NCBI GenBank assembly: GCA_937916355.1
Contig: CALFTM010000001.1
Coordinates: forward strand, 1 to 32,183
Origin: an uncultured Bacteroidales bacterium
GTDB taxonomy: Bacteria > Bacteroidota > Bacteroidia > Bacteroidales > Paludibacteraceae
Direction of reading: 5' to 3'
DNA: 32,183 nt
How positions within the stretch are numbered: the first letter of the stretch is position 1; each line of letters opens with the position of its first letter. Made by a program: the position numbers and the translations under genes. This document shows, piece after piece, positions 14,400-22,551 of the stretch. Under the pieces are notes generated by a model. It was given only the letters and a program-made list of their open reading frames with translations, had not been told where the DNA came from and searched no databases.

Positions 14400-15785
14400 A
14401 TGTCAAAACAGAAAACTTTAAAGGAAGCGTTCTCAATTACGGGGAAAGGTCTTCACTCAGGACTGAATATCAACATCACATTCAACCCTGCACCTGTAAA
14501 CCACGGAATAAAGTTCCAACGCATAGACATGGAAGGACAACCTACCATTAATGCGTTGGCGGACAACGTTGTTGAGACATCCAGAGGAACTGTTATAGAA
14601 GAAAACGGTGCAAAAGTCAGCACTATCGAACATGTAATGTCTGCACTATATGCCATGGAGATAGACAACTGTTTGGTTCAAGTAGACCAACCAGAGGTCC
14701 CTATTTTGGATGGCAGTGCGATTGCTTACGTTAACGAAATAGAAAGAGTAGGTTCAGAGGAACAAAATGCAGATCGTGAATATTATGTCGTAAAGAAGAA
14801 ATTGGAATTCACCTCTAAAGACGGGGGTTCAAAAATCCAGATTCTCCCATGCGACAACTTCGAGGCGAGCGTTTTGGTGTCCTACCCTTCTCCAATCCTC
14901 TCCAATCAATATGCCCAATTGAGTTCTTTGGCAGACTACAAACAAGAGATCGCTTCTTGCAGAACGTTTGTGTTTGTTAGGGAGATTGAAGTTTTACTGA
15001 AAAACAACCTCATAAAAGGAGGAGATTTGGACAATGCGATCGTAATCTACGACCAGCAAATGGAGCAATCTCAAATCAACAATTTGACAGACCTATTGGG
15101 TATGCCTCAAATTGAAGTTTCAGATTTGGGGTACATTCAAAAAAGAGCCCTTTCGTTCAATAATGAACCTGCAAGACATAAGTTGCTTGACCTCATCGGA
15201 GATTTGGCCCTCATCGGCAAGCCAATTAAAGGACATGTGATCGCCACCTGTCCCGGTCATACCGCCAACACAGAGTTTGCCAAAACGATATTTAAGAAAC
15301 TCAAAAAACAAGAGATATTGTTCCCAGTCTACGACCCTGACAAAGAGCCGTTGATGGACATAAACAAAATCCGCCAACTACTCCCTCACCGTTGGCCAAT
15401 GCTCATGATTGATAAAATCATCGAATTGAAAGATAGAGGAGTTGTCGGTGTAAAATCAGTGTCAGGTAACGAGGACTTCTTCTGCGGACACTTTCCACAA
15501 GAACCTGTAATGCCGGGCGTATTGTTGGTAGAAGCGATGGCTCAAACCGGAGGGATCCTCGTGTTGAACGGAGTTGACGAACCTGAGAAATACTCCACTT
15601 ACTTTTTGAAGATTGACAATGTCAAATTCCGCCACAAAGTTGTTCCGGGCGACACGGTCATCTTCAAATTAGATTTGATGACTGACATCCGAAGAGGATG
15701 CGCATACATGAAAGGATATGCGATTGTAGGCGATAAAATCTGCGCAGAAGCAGAATTTTTAGCCCAAATCGCAAAAAACAAATAA
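14400..15785 (+). CDS. lpxC-fabZ: LpxC-FabZ fusion, deacetylase/dehydratase
   Basis: A two-domain enzyme of 461 aa. Residues 1 to about 305 are LpxC, the zinc deacetylase of UDP-3-O-acyl-GlcNAc, the committed lipid A step. The zinc ligands H78 (EHVMSAL), H260 and D264 (ARHKLLDLIGD), the base E77 and catalytic H287 (PGHTANTEF) are all visible. Residues from about 318 to 461 are FabZ, the 3-hydroxyacyl-ACP dehydratase, with LLPHRWPMLMIDKI, H364 in CGHFPQEPVMPG and E378 in LLVEAMAQ. This fusion is characteristic of Bacteroidota and couples hydroxyacyl-ACP use in lipid A to fatty acid elongation. It starts 12 bases after lpxD. Confidence 0.97.
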   Translation: MSKQKTLKEAFSITGKGLHSGLNINITFNPAPVNHGIKFQRIDMEGQPTINALADNVVETSRGTVIEENGAKVSTIEHVMSALYAMEIDNCLVQVDQPEVPILDGSAIAYVNEIERVGSEEQNADREYYVVKKKLEFTSKDGGSKIQILPCDNFEASVLVSYPSPILSNQYAQLSSLADYKQEIASCRTFVFVREIEVLLKNNLIKGGDLDNAIVIYDQQMEQSQINNLTDLLGMPQIEVSDLGYIQKRALSFNNEPARHKLLDLIGDLALIGKPIKGHVIATCPGHTANTEFAKTIFKKLKKQEILFPVYDPDKEPLMDINKIRQLLPHRWPMLMIDKIIELKDRGVVGVKSVSGNEDFFCGHFPQEPVMPGVLLVEAMAQTGGILVLNGVDEPEKYSTYFLKIDNVKFRHKVVPGDTVIFKLDLMTDIRRGCAYMKGYAIVGDKICAEAEFLAQIAKNK

Positions 15786-15794
15786 AATTATATC

Positions 15795-16568
15795 ATGCAA
15801 AAAATGTCTTTTATACACCCAGAGGCAAAGATTGGTGCAAATGTAGAGATTGGACCCTTCGTGTACGTTGATAAGAACGTAGAAATCGGAGATGGTACGG
15901 TATTGATGCCACACGCAACAGTATTGAGTGGAGCAAGAATTGGTAAAAACGTGCGAATTTTCCCTCATGCTGTGATTTCGGGCATACCTCAAGATTTGAA
16001 GTTTCGAGGAGAAGAGACTACGGCAGTGATTGGAGATAACACTACAATACGCGAGTGTGCTACGGTCAATCGTGGAACAGCCTCCAAAGGCACTACAATT
16101 GTGGGGTCAAATTGTCTGATAATGGCCTACTCTCACATTGCCCACGACTGCAAAGTTGGAAACAACATCATCATTGGCAACGCTTCACAAATCGCGGGAG
16201 AGGTGGAGATTGATGATTGGGCCATTCTATCTGGAAGTGTACTGGTTCACCAATTCTGTCACATCGGCGGACACGTCATCATACAAGGAGGTTCTAAGGT
16301 AGGAAAGGATGTGCCACCTTACGTGACAGCAGGACGAGATCCGTTAAACTATGTCGGACTCAATTTGGTCGGTCTGAAAAGAAGAGGTTTTACCAGTGAA
16401 AAGATAGAACACTTGCAAAACATATACCGCATGCTTTACATGTCAGACTTGAACACCACTCAGGCATTGCAGAAAATTGAGGCAGAGATTCCTGAATCGG
16501 AAGAAAAAGCTTACATAGTCTCATTCATCAAAGCAGCAGAAAGAGGAATTATTAAAGCCGGAATCTAA
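15795..16568 (+). CDS. lpxA: UDP-N-acetylglucosamine acyltransferase
   Basis: The first step of lipid A synthesis, transferring a hydroxyacyl chain from ACP to UDP-GlcNAc. At 257 aa it has the usual length. The N-terminal two thirds is a left-handed beta helix of hexapeptide repeats (IHPEAKIGANVEIGPF, IGDNTTIRECATVNRGT). The catalytic His lies in MAYSHIAHDCKVGNN (about H120-H123), followed by HQFCHIGGHVIIQGGSKVGKDVPPY and the helical C-terminus. A second ATG at 15804 is equally possible. It begins nine bases after lpxC-fabZ. The nqrA ATG follows 52 bases later with no clear promoter or terminator between. Confidence 0.96.
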   Translation: MQKMSFIHPEAKIGANVEIGPFVYVDKNVEIGDGTVLMPHATVLSGARIGKNVRIFPHAVISGIPQDLKFRGEETTAVIGDNTTIRECATVNRGTASKGTTIVGSNCLIMAYSHIAHDCKVGNNIIIGNASQIAGEVEIDDWAILSGSVLVHQFCHIGGHVIIQGGSKVGKDVPPYVTAGRDPLNYVGLNLVGLKRRGFTSEKIEHLQNIYRMLYMSDLNTTQALQKIEAEIPESEEKAYIVSFIKAAERGIIKAGI

Positions 16569-16620
16569 AAAAGGATGCTACTAAGTTGATTCATCATGAA
16601 AATTCAATAATTATAGTTAT

Positions 16621-17988
16621 ATGTCTAATGTGATTAAAATAAAGAAAGGTCTTGACATCAAAATGAAAGGGAATGCCAAGGAAGTTACTACGAAAGTAGA
16701 GACTTCTGAGTTGTTTTCTGTCAGACCTGATGATTTTCACGGCATCAAACCAAAAGTCTTGGTAAAAGAAGGAGAGACCGTGAAAGTCGGAACAGTCTTG
16801 TTCCAAAGCAAAACCAATCCAGAGATTAAATTTGTCTCTCCTGCCAGTGGAGAGGTCATCGCTGTCAATCGTGGAGACAGACGCAAAGTGTTGGACATCC
16901 GCATCAAATCTGACGGAAATTTTGATTCTGTAGAATTTCCCAAATGTGCGCCATCCAACATGTCTGCGGAAGAGGTCAAGGATGCCCTTCTTAATTCAGG
17001 ATTGTTTGCATTCATCAAGCAACGTCCGTTCGACGTAGTGGCAAATCCTTCAGACGAGCCGAAAGCCATTTTCATTTCAGGATTCGACTCTTCTCCTTTG
17101 GCACCCAACTACGACGGATATGTAATGGTAGGAAGAGAAGAAGATTTCCAATTGGGTATCGACGCTTTATCGAAACTCACTTCTGGAGACATCAACATCG
17201 GAATCAACGCTCGTAGTGCCTCTAAAATCTACAAAGGCACAAAGGGTGTAAAACTGCACGAATTCGATGGACCTCACCCAGCGGGTAATGTAGGTGTACA
17301 GATCCACCACATCGACCCAATCAACAAAGGTGAGGTTGTTTGGACAATCAACGCCCAAGATGTTGCCACTATCGGTTCTGCATTTAAAACTGGAAAACTA
17401 AATTTCTCGAAGGTCGTAGCATTGACAGGTTCAGAAGTCATCAACCCTACTTACTTCAAAATGAGAATGGGTGAATGTATCTCCAACATCATCGCCAACA
17501 ACATCCAAGGCGGAGAAAATGCGAATGTAAGATACATCAGCGGAAACCCTCTGACAGGAACACAAATCTGCAAAGACGGTTTCTTGGGTGCATACGATTC
17601 TCAAATTACCGTTATTCCAGAAGGCGACCAAAACAACGAGTTCTTAGGATGGATCATGCCTCGATTGAACAAATTCAGCGTGAACCGTTCTTACTTCTCA
17701 TGGCTTTTAGGAAAAAACAAAGAGTACGTGTTAGACACTAACCTCAACGGAGGAGAACGTGCATTCATCTTATCAGGAGAGTATGACAATGTATTCCCAA
17801 TGGATATTTTACCAGAATTTCTGATAAAGGCAATCATTTCACAAAACATAGATGAGATGGAACAATTAGGAATTTACGAAGTTGCTCCTGAAGATTTTGC
17901 GTTGTGTGAATTTGTATGCACATCTAAGATTGAGGCTCAACGTATTGTTCGAGAAGGATTGGATTATATCCGTAAAGAATTAGCTTAA
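16621..17988 (+). CDS. nqrA: Na+-translocating NADH:quinone reductase subunit A
   Basis: The peripheral quinone-side subunit of the sodium-pumping complex. The 455 aa begin IKIKKGLDIKMKG and contain the biotinyl/lipoyl-like PKVLVKEGETVKVGTVLFQ segment (about 44-60) and SPASGEVIAVNRGDRRKVLDI. The middle has FDGPHPAGNVGVQIHHIDPI, a conserved NqrA stretch. The C-terminus FALCEFVCTSKIEAQRIVREG is typical of the family. No membrane segments are seen, as expected. It is the first of six ordered genes nqrA-F that end at the terminator at 22450-22493. Confidence 0.96.
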   Translation: MSNVIKIKKGLDIKMKGNAKEVTTKVETSELFSVRPDDFHGIKPKVLVKEGETVKVGTVLFQSKTNPEIKFVSPASGEVIAVNRGDRRKVLDIRIKSDGNFDSVEFPKCAPSNMSAEEVKDALLNSGLFAFIKQRPFDVVANPSDEPKAIFISGFDSSPLAPNYDGYVMVGREEDFQLGIDALSKLTSGDINIGINARSASKIYKGTKGVKLHEFDGPHPAGNVGVQIHHIDPINKGEVVWTINAQDVATIGSAFKTGKLNFSKVVALTGSEVINPTYFKMRMGECISNIIANNIQGGENANVRYISGNPLTGTQICKDGFLGAYDSQITVIPEGDQNNEFLGWIMPRLNKFSVNRSYFSWLLGKNKEYVLDTNLNGGERAFILSGEYDNVFPMDILPEFLIKAIISQNIDEMEQLGIYEVAPEDFALCEFVCTSKIEAQRIVREGLDYIRKELA

Positions 17989-18017
17989 TTTTGTGTAACT
18001 AATTAAATGATAATAAA

Positions 18018-19214
18018 TTGAAAGCGTTAAGAAATTTTCTCGACAAAGTGAAACCATCTTTTGAAGAGGGTGGGAAGTTTCACGCTTTTCGTTCTGTATT
18101 TGATGGATTTGAAACATTCTTGTTTGTCCCTAATACAACTGCGAAAAGAGGATGTCATATACACGACTGTAATGACTCCAAGAGAGCAATGTCCATGGTT
18201 GTTATTGCGTTAATACCAGCATTGTTATTTGGTATCTATAATGTAGGATTCCAACATTATTTGGTAAATGGAGAAGAGGCTTCGTTTTGGGCTTGTTTCG
18301 CATTTGGTTTAATGGTGGTTTTACCGAAAATCGTGGTATCTTATTTAGTTGGTCTGGGAATTGAGTTTATCGTGGCTCAATTTAAAGGCGAAGAGATTCA
18401 CGAAGGTTTTTTGGTGTCCGGATTGTTGATTCCTATGATTGTGCCTGTTGAATGTCCGTTGTGGATTTTGGCAGTAGCGACTGCATTTGCAGTAATATTT
18501 GCTAAAGAGGTATTTGGAGGAACTGGGTATAACATTTTCAATGTGGCATTGGTAACGAGAGCCTTTTTGTTCTTTGCTTATCCAACCAAGATGTCAGGAG
18601 AGTCTGTGTGGGTAACAACAGAGCCTGTATGTGGAGTAGGTTCAAGCAACTCATTGGTAGACGGCTTCACAGGAGCTACTGCGTTAGGACAAGCAAAAGG
18701 TGCTGAAGGAACTTTAGAAACAATAACAAATGCCGTAGGAGAACCTATCTCTACTATGGATATGGTTATTGGGTTGCTTCCGGGTTCTATCGGAGAGACC
18801 AGTGTGATTGCGATTGCGTTAGGAGCTATCTTCTTGTTATGGACAGGGGTTGCAAGTTGGAAGACCATGCTGGCAGTCTTTGTTGGAGGTGGTGTGACGG
18901 GTTATTTGTTCAACCTTTGGGGTAGAGATGTGATCATGCAATTGCCTTGGTATGAGCACCTATTGTTAGGAGGGTTCTGCTTTGGTGCTGTATTTATGGC
19001 GACCGACCCTGTAACCTCTCCAAGAACAGACGGAGGAAAATACATCTATGGATTCTTAGTAGGATTCTTTGCCATTGTCATTCGTTGTTTAGGATCTTAT
19101 CCAGAAGGAATGATGTTGGCCATCTTGTTGATGAATCTATTTACTCCATTGATAAACTATTGCTATAAACAAAGCAATATCAAGAGAAGATTAAAAAGAA
19201 TAGCAAATAAGTAA
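18018..19214 (+). CDS. nqrB: Na+-translocating NADH:quinone reductase subunit B
   Basis: An integral membrane subunit of 398 aa with about ten hydrophobic segments that holds a covalently bound FMN and part of the sodium path. The flavinylation motif is DGFTGATAL with acceptor T221. GPLGG-type NqrB landmarks include KEVFGGTGYNIFN and FMATDPVTSPRTDGGKYIYG. The only in-frame start that gives the family N-terminus MKALRNFLDKVKPSFEEGGK is a TTG at 18018; the nearby ATG at 18007 is in another frame and hits a stop after four codons. Leucine is written almost wholly as TTG or TTA, unlike clpC. Confidence 0.95.
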   Translation: MKALRNFLDKVKPSFEEGGKFHAFRSVFDGFETFLFVPNTTAKRGCHIHDCNDSKRAMSMVVIALIPALLFGIYNVGFQHYLVNGEEASFWACFAFGLMVVLPKIVVSYLVGLGIEFIVAQFKGEEIHEGFLVSGLLIPMIVPVECPLWILAVATAFAVIFAKEVFGGTGYNIFNVALVTRAFLFFAYPTKMSGESVWVTTEPVCGVGSSNSLVDGFTGATALGQAKGAEGTLETITNAVGEPISTMDMVIGLLPGSIGETSVIAIALGAIFLLWTGVASWKTMLAVFVGGGVTGYLFNLWGRDVIMQLPWYEHLLLGGFCFGAVFMATDPVTSPRTDGGKYIYGFLVGFFAIVIRCLGSYPEGMMLAILLMNLFTPLINYCYKQSNIKRRLKRIANK

Positions 19215-19236
19215 TCACTATAAATATCAGAAGGTT

Positions 19237-19896
19237 ATGAATACAAATAGTAATGGTTATACTATCATATATGCTTCGATAATGGTGATTATCGTAGCGT
19301 TCCTATTGGCGTTTGTCTCTTCTTCATTGAAGGAGCGTCAAGACAAGAATGTAGAGTTGGACAAAATGAAGCAGATTCTATCAGCTTTGAATGTTAAAGA
19401 TGTAGAAGATGCAGAGGCGACTTATAATCAACACATAAAATCTGATTTGATTATAGATTTGAACGGCAATGTTGTTTCTGAAAAAGGAGGTTTCGAGTTG
19501 GAAGCACAAGAAGACCGTTTAGCCGTATTTGTTTGTAACGTGAATGGTTCAACCAAATATATTTTACCATTATATGGAAAAGGAATGTGGGACGCGATTG
19601 GCGGTTATTTATGTTTGAATGACGACAAGCAGACCATTTACGGTGCATTCTTTTCTCACAAAGGAGAAACTCCGGGATTGGGAGCAGAGATCGCCACTGA
19701 AAAATTCCAAGAACGATTCACAGGGAAGACTGCCATCAGCAATGGAGAGGTCAAACTTGCAGTCGTAAAAAATGGTAAAGTAAAGGACTCAACCTGCGAA
19801 GTGGATGGAGTTTCCGGAGGAACTGTCACATCAGGTTGTGTGAGTGTTATGCTCCAAAGCTATTTGGAGAAATATAAGAATTTTTTAAAGAAATAA
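19237..19896 (+). CDS. nqrC: Na+-translocating NADH:quinone reductase subunit C
   Basis: 219 aa: one N-terminal membrane anchor (about 10-30) and a soluble periplasmic FMN-binding domain. The covalent FMN threonine is T196 in DGVSGGTVTSG, where the common SGAT reads SGGT. PLYGKGMWDAIGGYLCL and GETPGLGAEI are standard NqrC segments. The FMN is attached by a separate ApbE-type flavin transferase not present in this window. The stop codon is part of the strong ribosome-binding site of nqrD. Confidence 0.95.
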   Translation: MNTNSNGYTIIYASIMVIIVAFLLAFVSSSLKERQDKNVELDKMKQILSALNVKDVEDAEATYNQHIKSDLIIDLNGNVVSEKGGFELEAQEDRLAVFVCNVNGSTKYILPLYGKGMWDAIGGYLCLNDDKQTIYGAFFSHKGETPGLGAEIATEKFQERFTGKTAISNGEVKLAVVKNGKVKDSTCEVDGVSGGTVTSGCVSVMLQSYLEKYKNFLKK

Positions 19897-19904
19897 GGAG
19901 GTGA
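19895..19904 (+). promoter_or_regulatory. Strong Shine-Dalgarno site of nqrD
   Basis: AAGGAGGTGA, a full match to the 16S rRNA tail, overlaps the nqrC stop codon and lies three bases before the nqrD ATG (six bases from GGAGG to ATG). Such perfect sites are uncommon in Bacteroidota, and the surrounding genes lack them. Confidence 0.8.
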
Positions 19905-19907
19905 CAG

Positions 19908-20543
19908 ATGGAATTATTTTCAAAAAAGAATAAAGAGATTTTCTTATCTCCATTAGGTCTGAACAACCCTGTCTCTGTACAAGTTTTAGGTATCTGTTCT
20001 GCATTGGCGGTAACCTCAAAATTGGAGCCTGCGTTGGTTATGGGATTATCAGTTGTTATCATTACTGCCTTCTCTAACGTTATCATTTCTTTGTTGCGTA
20101 AGACGATTCCTAATCGAATCCGCATCATTGTTCAATTGGTGGTTGTTGCGACATTGGTAACAATTGTAAGTCAAGTATTGAAAGCGTTTGTTTATGATGT
20201 CAGTGTTCAATTGTCTGTATATGTTGGTTTGATTATTACAAACTGTATACTGATGGGACGATTGGAAGCATTTGCCCTACAAAATAAACCATGGGAATCA
20301 TTGTTGGATGGAATCGGAAGTGGTTTAGGATATGCTTTGATATTGGTAATCGTTGCGTTTTTCCGTGAGCTTTTGGGTTCTGGAACATTATTGGGATTCC
20401 AAGTAATACCACAATGTTTATATGATGCAGGATACCTCAACAATGGTCTGATGGTATTGCCTCCTATGGCGTTGATCATCATGGCATGTATCATCTGGTA
20501 TCAACGTGCAAAAAATCCTGAGTTACAAGAAAAAAGTAATTAA
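19908..20543 (+). CDS. nqrD: Na+-translocating NADH:quinone reductase subunit D
   Basis: An integral membrane subunit of 211 aa with six hydrophobic helices, homologous to NqrE and RnfE. Together with NqrE it forms the membrane core that binds an iron site and lies near the sodium channel. Typical segments are NPVSVQVLGICSALAVT, a conserved Cys in helix 1, and NCILMGRLEAFA near the middle with the second conserved Cys. GSGLGYALILVIVAFFRELLGSG matches the family. It begins 11 bases after nqrC with an unusually strong ribosome-binding site. Confidence 0.95.
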   Translation: MELFSKKNKEIFLSPLGLNNPVSVQVLGICSALAVTSKLEPALVMGLSVVIITAFSNVIISLLRKTIPNRIRIIVQLVVVATLVTIVSQVLKAFVYDVSVQLSVYVGLIITNCILMGRLEAFALQNKPWESLLDGIGSGLGYALILVIVAFFRELLGSGTLLGFQVIPQCLYDAGYLNNGLMVLPPMALIIMACIIWYQRAKNPELQEKSN

Positions 20544-20561
20544 TCCCTAAATTAGTTAGAA

Positions 20562-21158
20562 ATGGAATATTTAAGTTTATTCATAAAGTCCATATTTGTG
20601 GACAACATGATTTTCGCCTACTTTTTAGGGATGTGTTCCTATTTGGCAGTGTCGAAAAATGTAAAGACAGCTCTTGGCTTAGGTGTTGCAGTAACCTTTG
20701 TGTTATTGGTGACCGTCCCAGTCAACTATTTGTTAGAAAATTACGTTTTGAAAGCAGATGCGTTGGTTGACGGAGTTGACTTGAGTTTCTTGAGTTTCAT
20801 ATTGTTTATTGCTGTCATCGCAGCGATTGTGCAATTGGTAGAAATGATTGTAGAGCGTTTTAGTCCATCTTTGTATGCAGCATTAGGTATTTTCTTACCA
20901 CTGATAGCCGTAAACTGTGCGATCATGGGTGCCTCATTGTTTATGCAACAAAGAAACTTTGGAAACGTAGGAGAATCGGTTGTATATGCGCTGGGTTCGG
21001 GTATTGGTTGGCTATTAGCAATTGTTGCGTTAGCTGCCATACGTGAACAATTGGCCTATTCAAACGTTCCTGCTCCATTGAAGGGTCTGGGTATCACTTT
21101 TATTACCGTAGGATTGATGGCTATGGCGTTTATGTGTTTTTCAGGTTTAACAATCTAA
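20562..21158 (+). CDS. nqrE: Na+-translocating NADH:quinone reductase subunit E
   Basis: An integral membrane subunit of 198 aa with six hydrophobic helices, paralogous to NqrD with inverted topology. The start MEYLSLFIKSIFVDNMIFAYFLGMCSYLAVSKN holds the first conserved Cys (C26) and VNCAIMGASLFM the second, matching the shared iron site with NqrD. GSGIGWLLAIVALAAIREQLAYSNVP is the family segment in the second half. It lies 18 bases after nqrD and 16 bases before nqrF. Confidence 0.95.
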   Translation: MEYLSLFIKSIFVDNMIFAYFLGMCSYLAVSKNVKTALGLGVAVTFVLLVTVPVNYLLENYVLKADALVDGVDLSFLSFILFIAVIAAIVQLVEMIVERFSPSLYAALGIFLPLIAVNCAIMGASLFMQQRNFGNVGESVVYALGSGIGWLLAIVALAAIREQLAYSNVPAPLKGLGITFITVGLMAMAFMCFSGLTI

Positions 21159-21161
21159 GAG

Positions 21162-21167
21162 AAGGAG
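21162..21167 (+). promoter_or_regulatory. Shine-Dalgarno site of nqrF
   Basis: AAGGAG lies seven bases before the nqrF ATG at 21175. It is the second clear site in the operon after that of nqrD; nqrA, nqrB and nqrE show none. Confidence 0.65.
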
Positions 21168-21174
21168 TACGACA

Positions 21175-22443
21175 ATGGATGTAAATTTGATTTTAGTTAG
21201 TATTGCTGTTTTCCTTGGAATTACATTGCTTTTGGTTATACTATTGCTTGTTGCAAAGAAATACTTATTGCCATCAGGAAATGTTAAGTTGACTATCAAC
21301 GGGGAAAATGAGATTGAGGTTGAGTCAGGTGCTTCTCTTTTGAATACCTTGGCTTCTAATGGTGTTTATTTGCCATCAGCTTGTGGTGGTAAAGGTTCTT
21401 GTGGACAATGTAAATGTCAGATTACTGAAGGTGGAGGAGAAATTCTCGATTCTGAAAAGGGACATTTTACTCGTAAAGAGCAAATGGATCACTGGCGTTT
21501 GGGTTGCCAAGCAAAGGTGAAAGGAGATATGAAGATTAAAGTGCCTGAGTCTGTCATGGGTGTTAAGGAATGGGAGTGTACCGTTATCGGAAACAGAAAC
21601 GTGGCAAGCTTCATCAAAGAGTTTAAAGTTGCGCTTCCTCCGGGAGAACACATGGACTTCATTCCGGGTTCTTACGCACAAATTAAGATTCCTGAGTATG
21701 ACATCAATTATAGCGATTTCGATCGTAGTTTGATTGGAGACCTCTACGTTCCAGTTTGGGAGAATTTCGGATTGTTCGATTTGAAACAAAAGAACACCGA
21801 ACCGACCATCCGTGCTTACTCAATGGCCAACTATCCTGACGAGGGTGACATCATCACATTGACAGTGCGTATCGCCACTCCTCCATTCAAACCAAAACCA
21901 GAAGTAGGATTTATGGACGTACCTTGTGGTATCGCTTCTACCTACATCTTTAATTTGAAACCGGGAGATAAGGTGGTAATGTCAGGTCCTTATGGAGACT
22001 TCCACCCTGAATTTGATTCTAAACGAGAGATGATTTGGGTCGGTGGTGGTGCCGGAATGGCTCCTTTGCGCGCGCAAATCATGCACATGTTGAAGACGTT
22101 GAACACAAGAGACCGCGAAATGCACTACTTCTATGGTGCAAGAGGTATCGATGAAGTATTCTTCCTTGAAGACTTCTTGGAATTGGAGAAGGAGTTCCCT
22201 AACTTCCACTTCCACCTCGCATTGGACCGTCCTGATCCGAAGGCGGATGCTCAAGGTGTGAAATATACTCCGGGATTTGTTGCTCCTGTTATGGGTGACA
22301 CATATCTGAAACAACATGAGGCTCCAGAAGATGTGGAATACTACCTCTGTGGACCTCCAATGATGGCACAAACCGTGCTTGACCTATTGCATAGCTTAGG
22401 CGTTGAAGACGATATGATTCGTTTTGATAATTTTGGAGGATAA
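21175..22443 (+). CDS. nqrF: Na+-translocating NADH:quinone reductase subunit F
   Basis: The NADH-oxidising subunit (422 aa). An N-terminal membrane helix (about 4-28) is followed by a 2Fe-2S domain with ligands C70, C76, C79 and C111 at the same positions as in Vibrio NqrF. The FAD domain has RAYSMANYP (214-222) and the NADH domain has GGGAGMAPLR (291-300) and CGPPMM (393-398). Electrons pass from NADH through FAD and the iron-sulfur centre to NqrD/E, NqrC, NqrB and finally quinone. It is the last gene of the operon and ends just before a terminator. Confidence 0.97.
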   Translation: MDVNLILVSIAVFLGITLLLVILLLVAKKYLLPSGNVKLTINGENEIEVESGASLLNTLASNGVYLPSACGGKGSCGQCKCQITEGGGEILDSEKGHFTRKEQMDHWRLGCQAKVKGDMKIKVPESVMGVKEWECTVIGNRNVASFIKEFKVALPPGEHMDFIPGSYAQIKIPEYDINYSDFDRSLIGDLYVPVWENFGLFDLKQKNTEPTIRAYSMANYPDEGDIITLTVRIATPPFKPKPEVGFMDVPCGIASTYIFNLKPGDKVVMSGPYGDFHPEFDSKREMIWVGGGAGMAPLRAQIMHMLKTLNTRDREMHYFYGARGIDEVFFLEDFLELEKEFPNFHFHLALDRPDPKADAQGVKYTPGFVAPVMGDTYLKQHEAPEDVEYYLCGPPMMAQTVLDLLHSLGVEDDMIRFDNFGG

Positions 22444-22449
22444 GCAAAT

Positions 22450-22493
22450 AGAGAAATGGGGGCAAACTCTGTTTCCCCCATTTCTTAAATTTT
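22450..22493 (+). terminator. Terminator of the nqr operon
   Basis: AGAAATGGGGG (22452-22462) pairs with CCCCCATTTCT (22475-22485) around a 12-base loop, followed by TAAATTTT. Eleven continuous pairs with a strong GC core. Confidence 0.85.
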
Positions 22494-22551
22494 CTGCTTA
22501 TTATCTTTTTTTAATTTTCCAATTAATTAAATTGGTGAGCGTTTTTTTCTC

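Noticed and set aside
18007..18021. ATG before nqrB as its start
   Set aside because: It is not in the nqrB frame and reaches a stop after four codons.
19784..19860. Loss of the FMN site in NqrC (SGGT instead of SGAT)
   Set aside because: The threonine and flanking DG are kept, and SGGT is a tolerated form of the motif.
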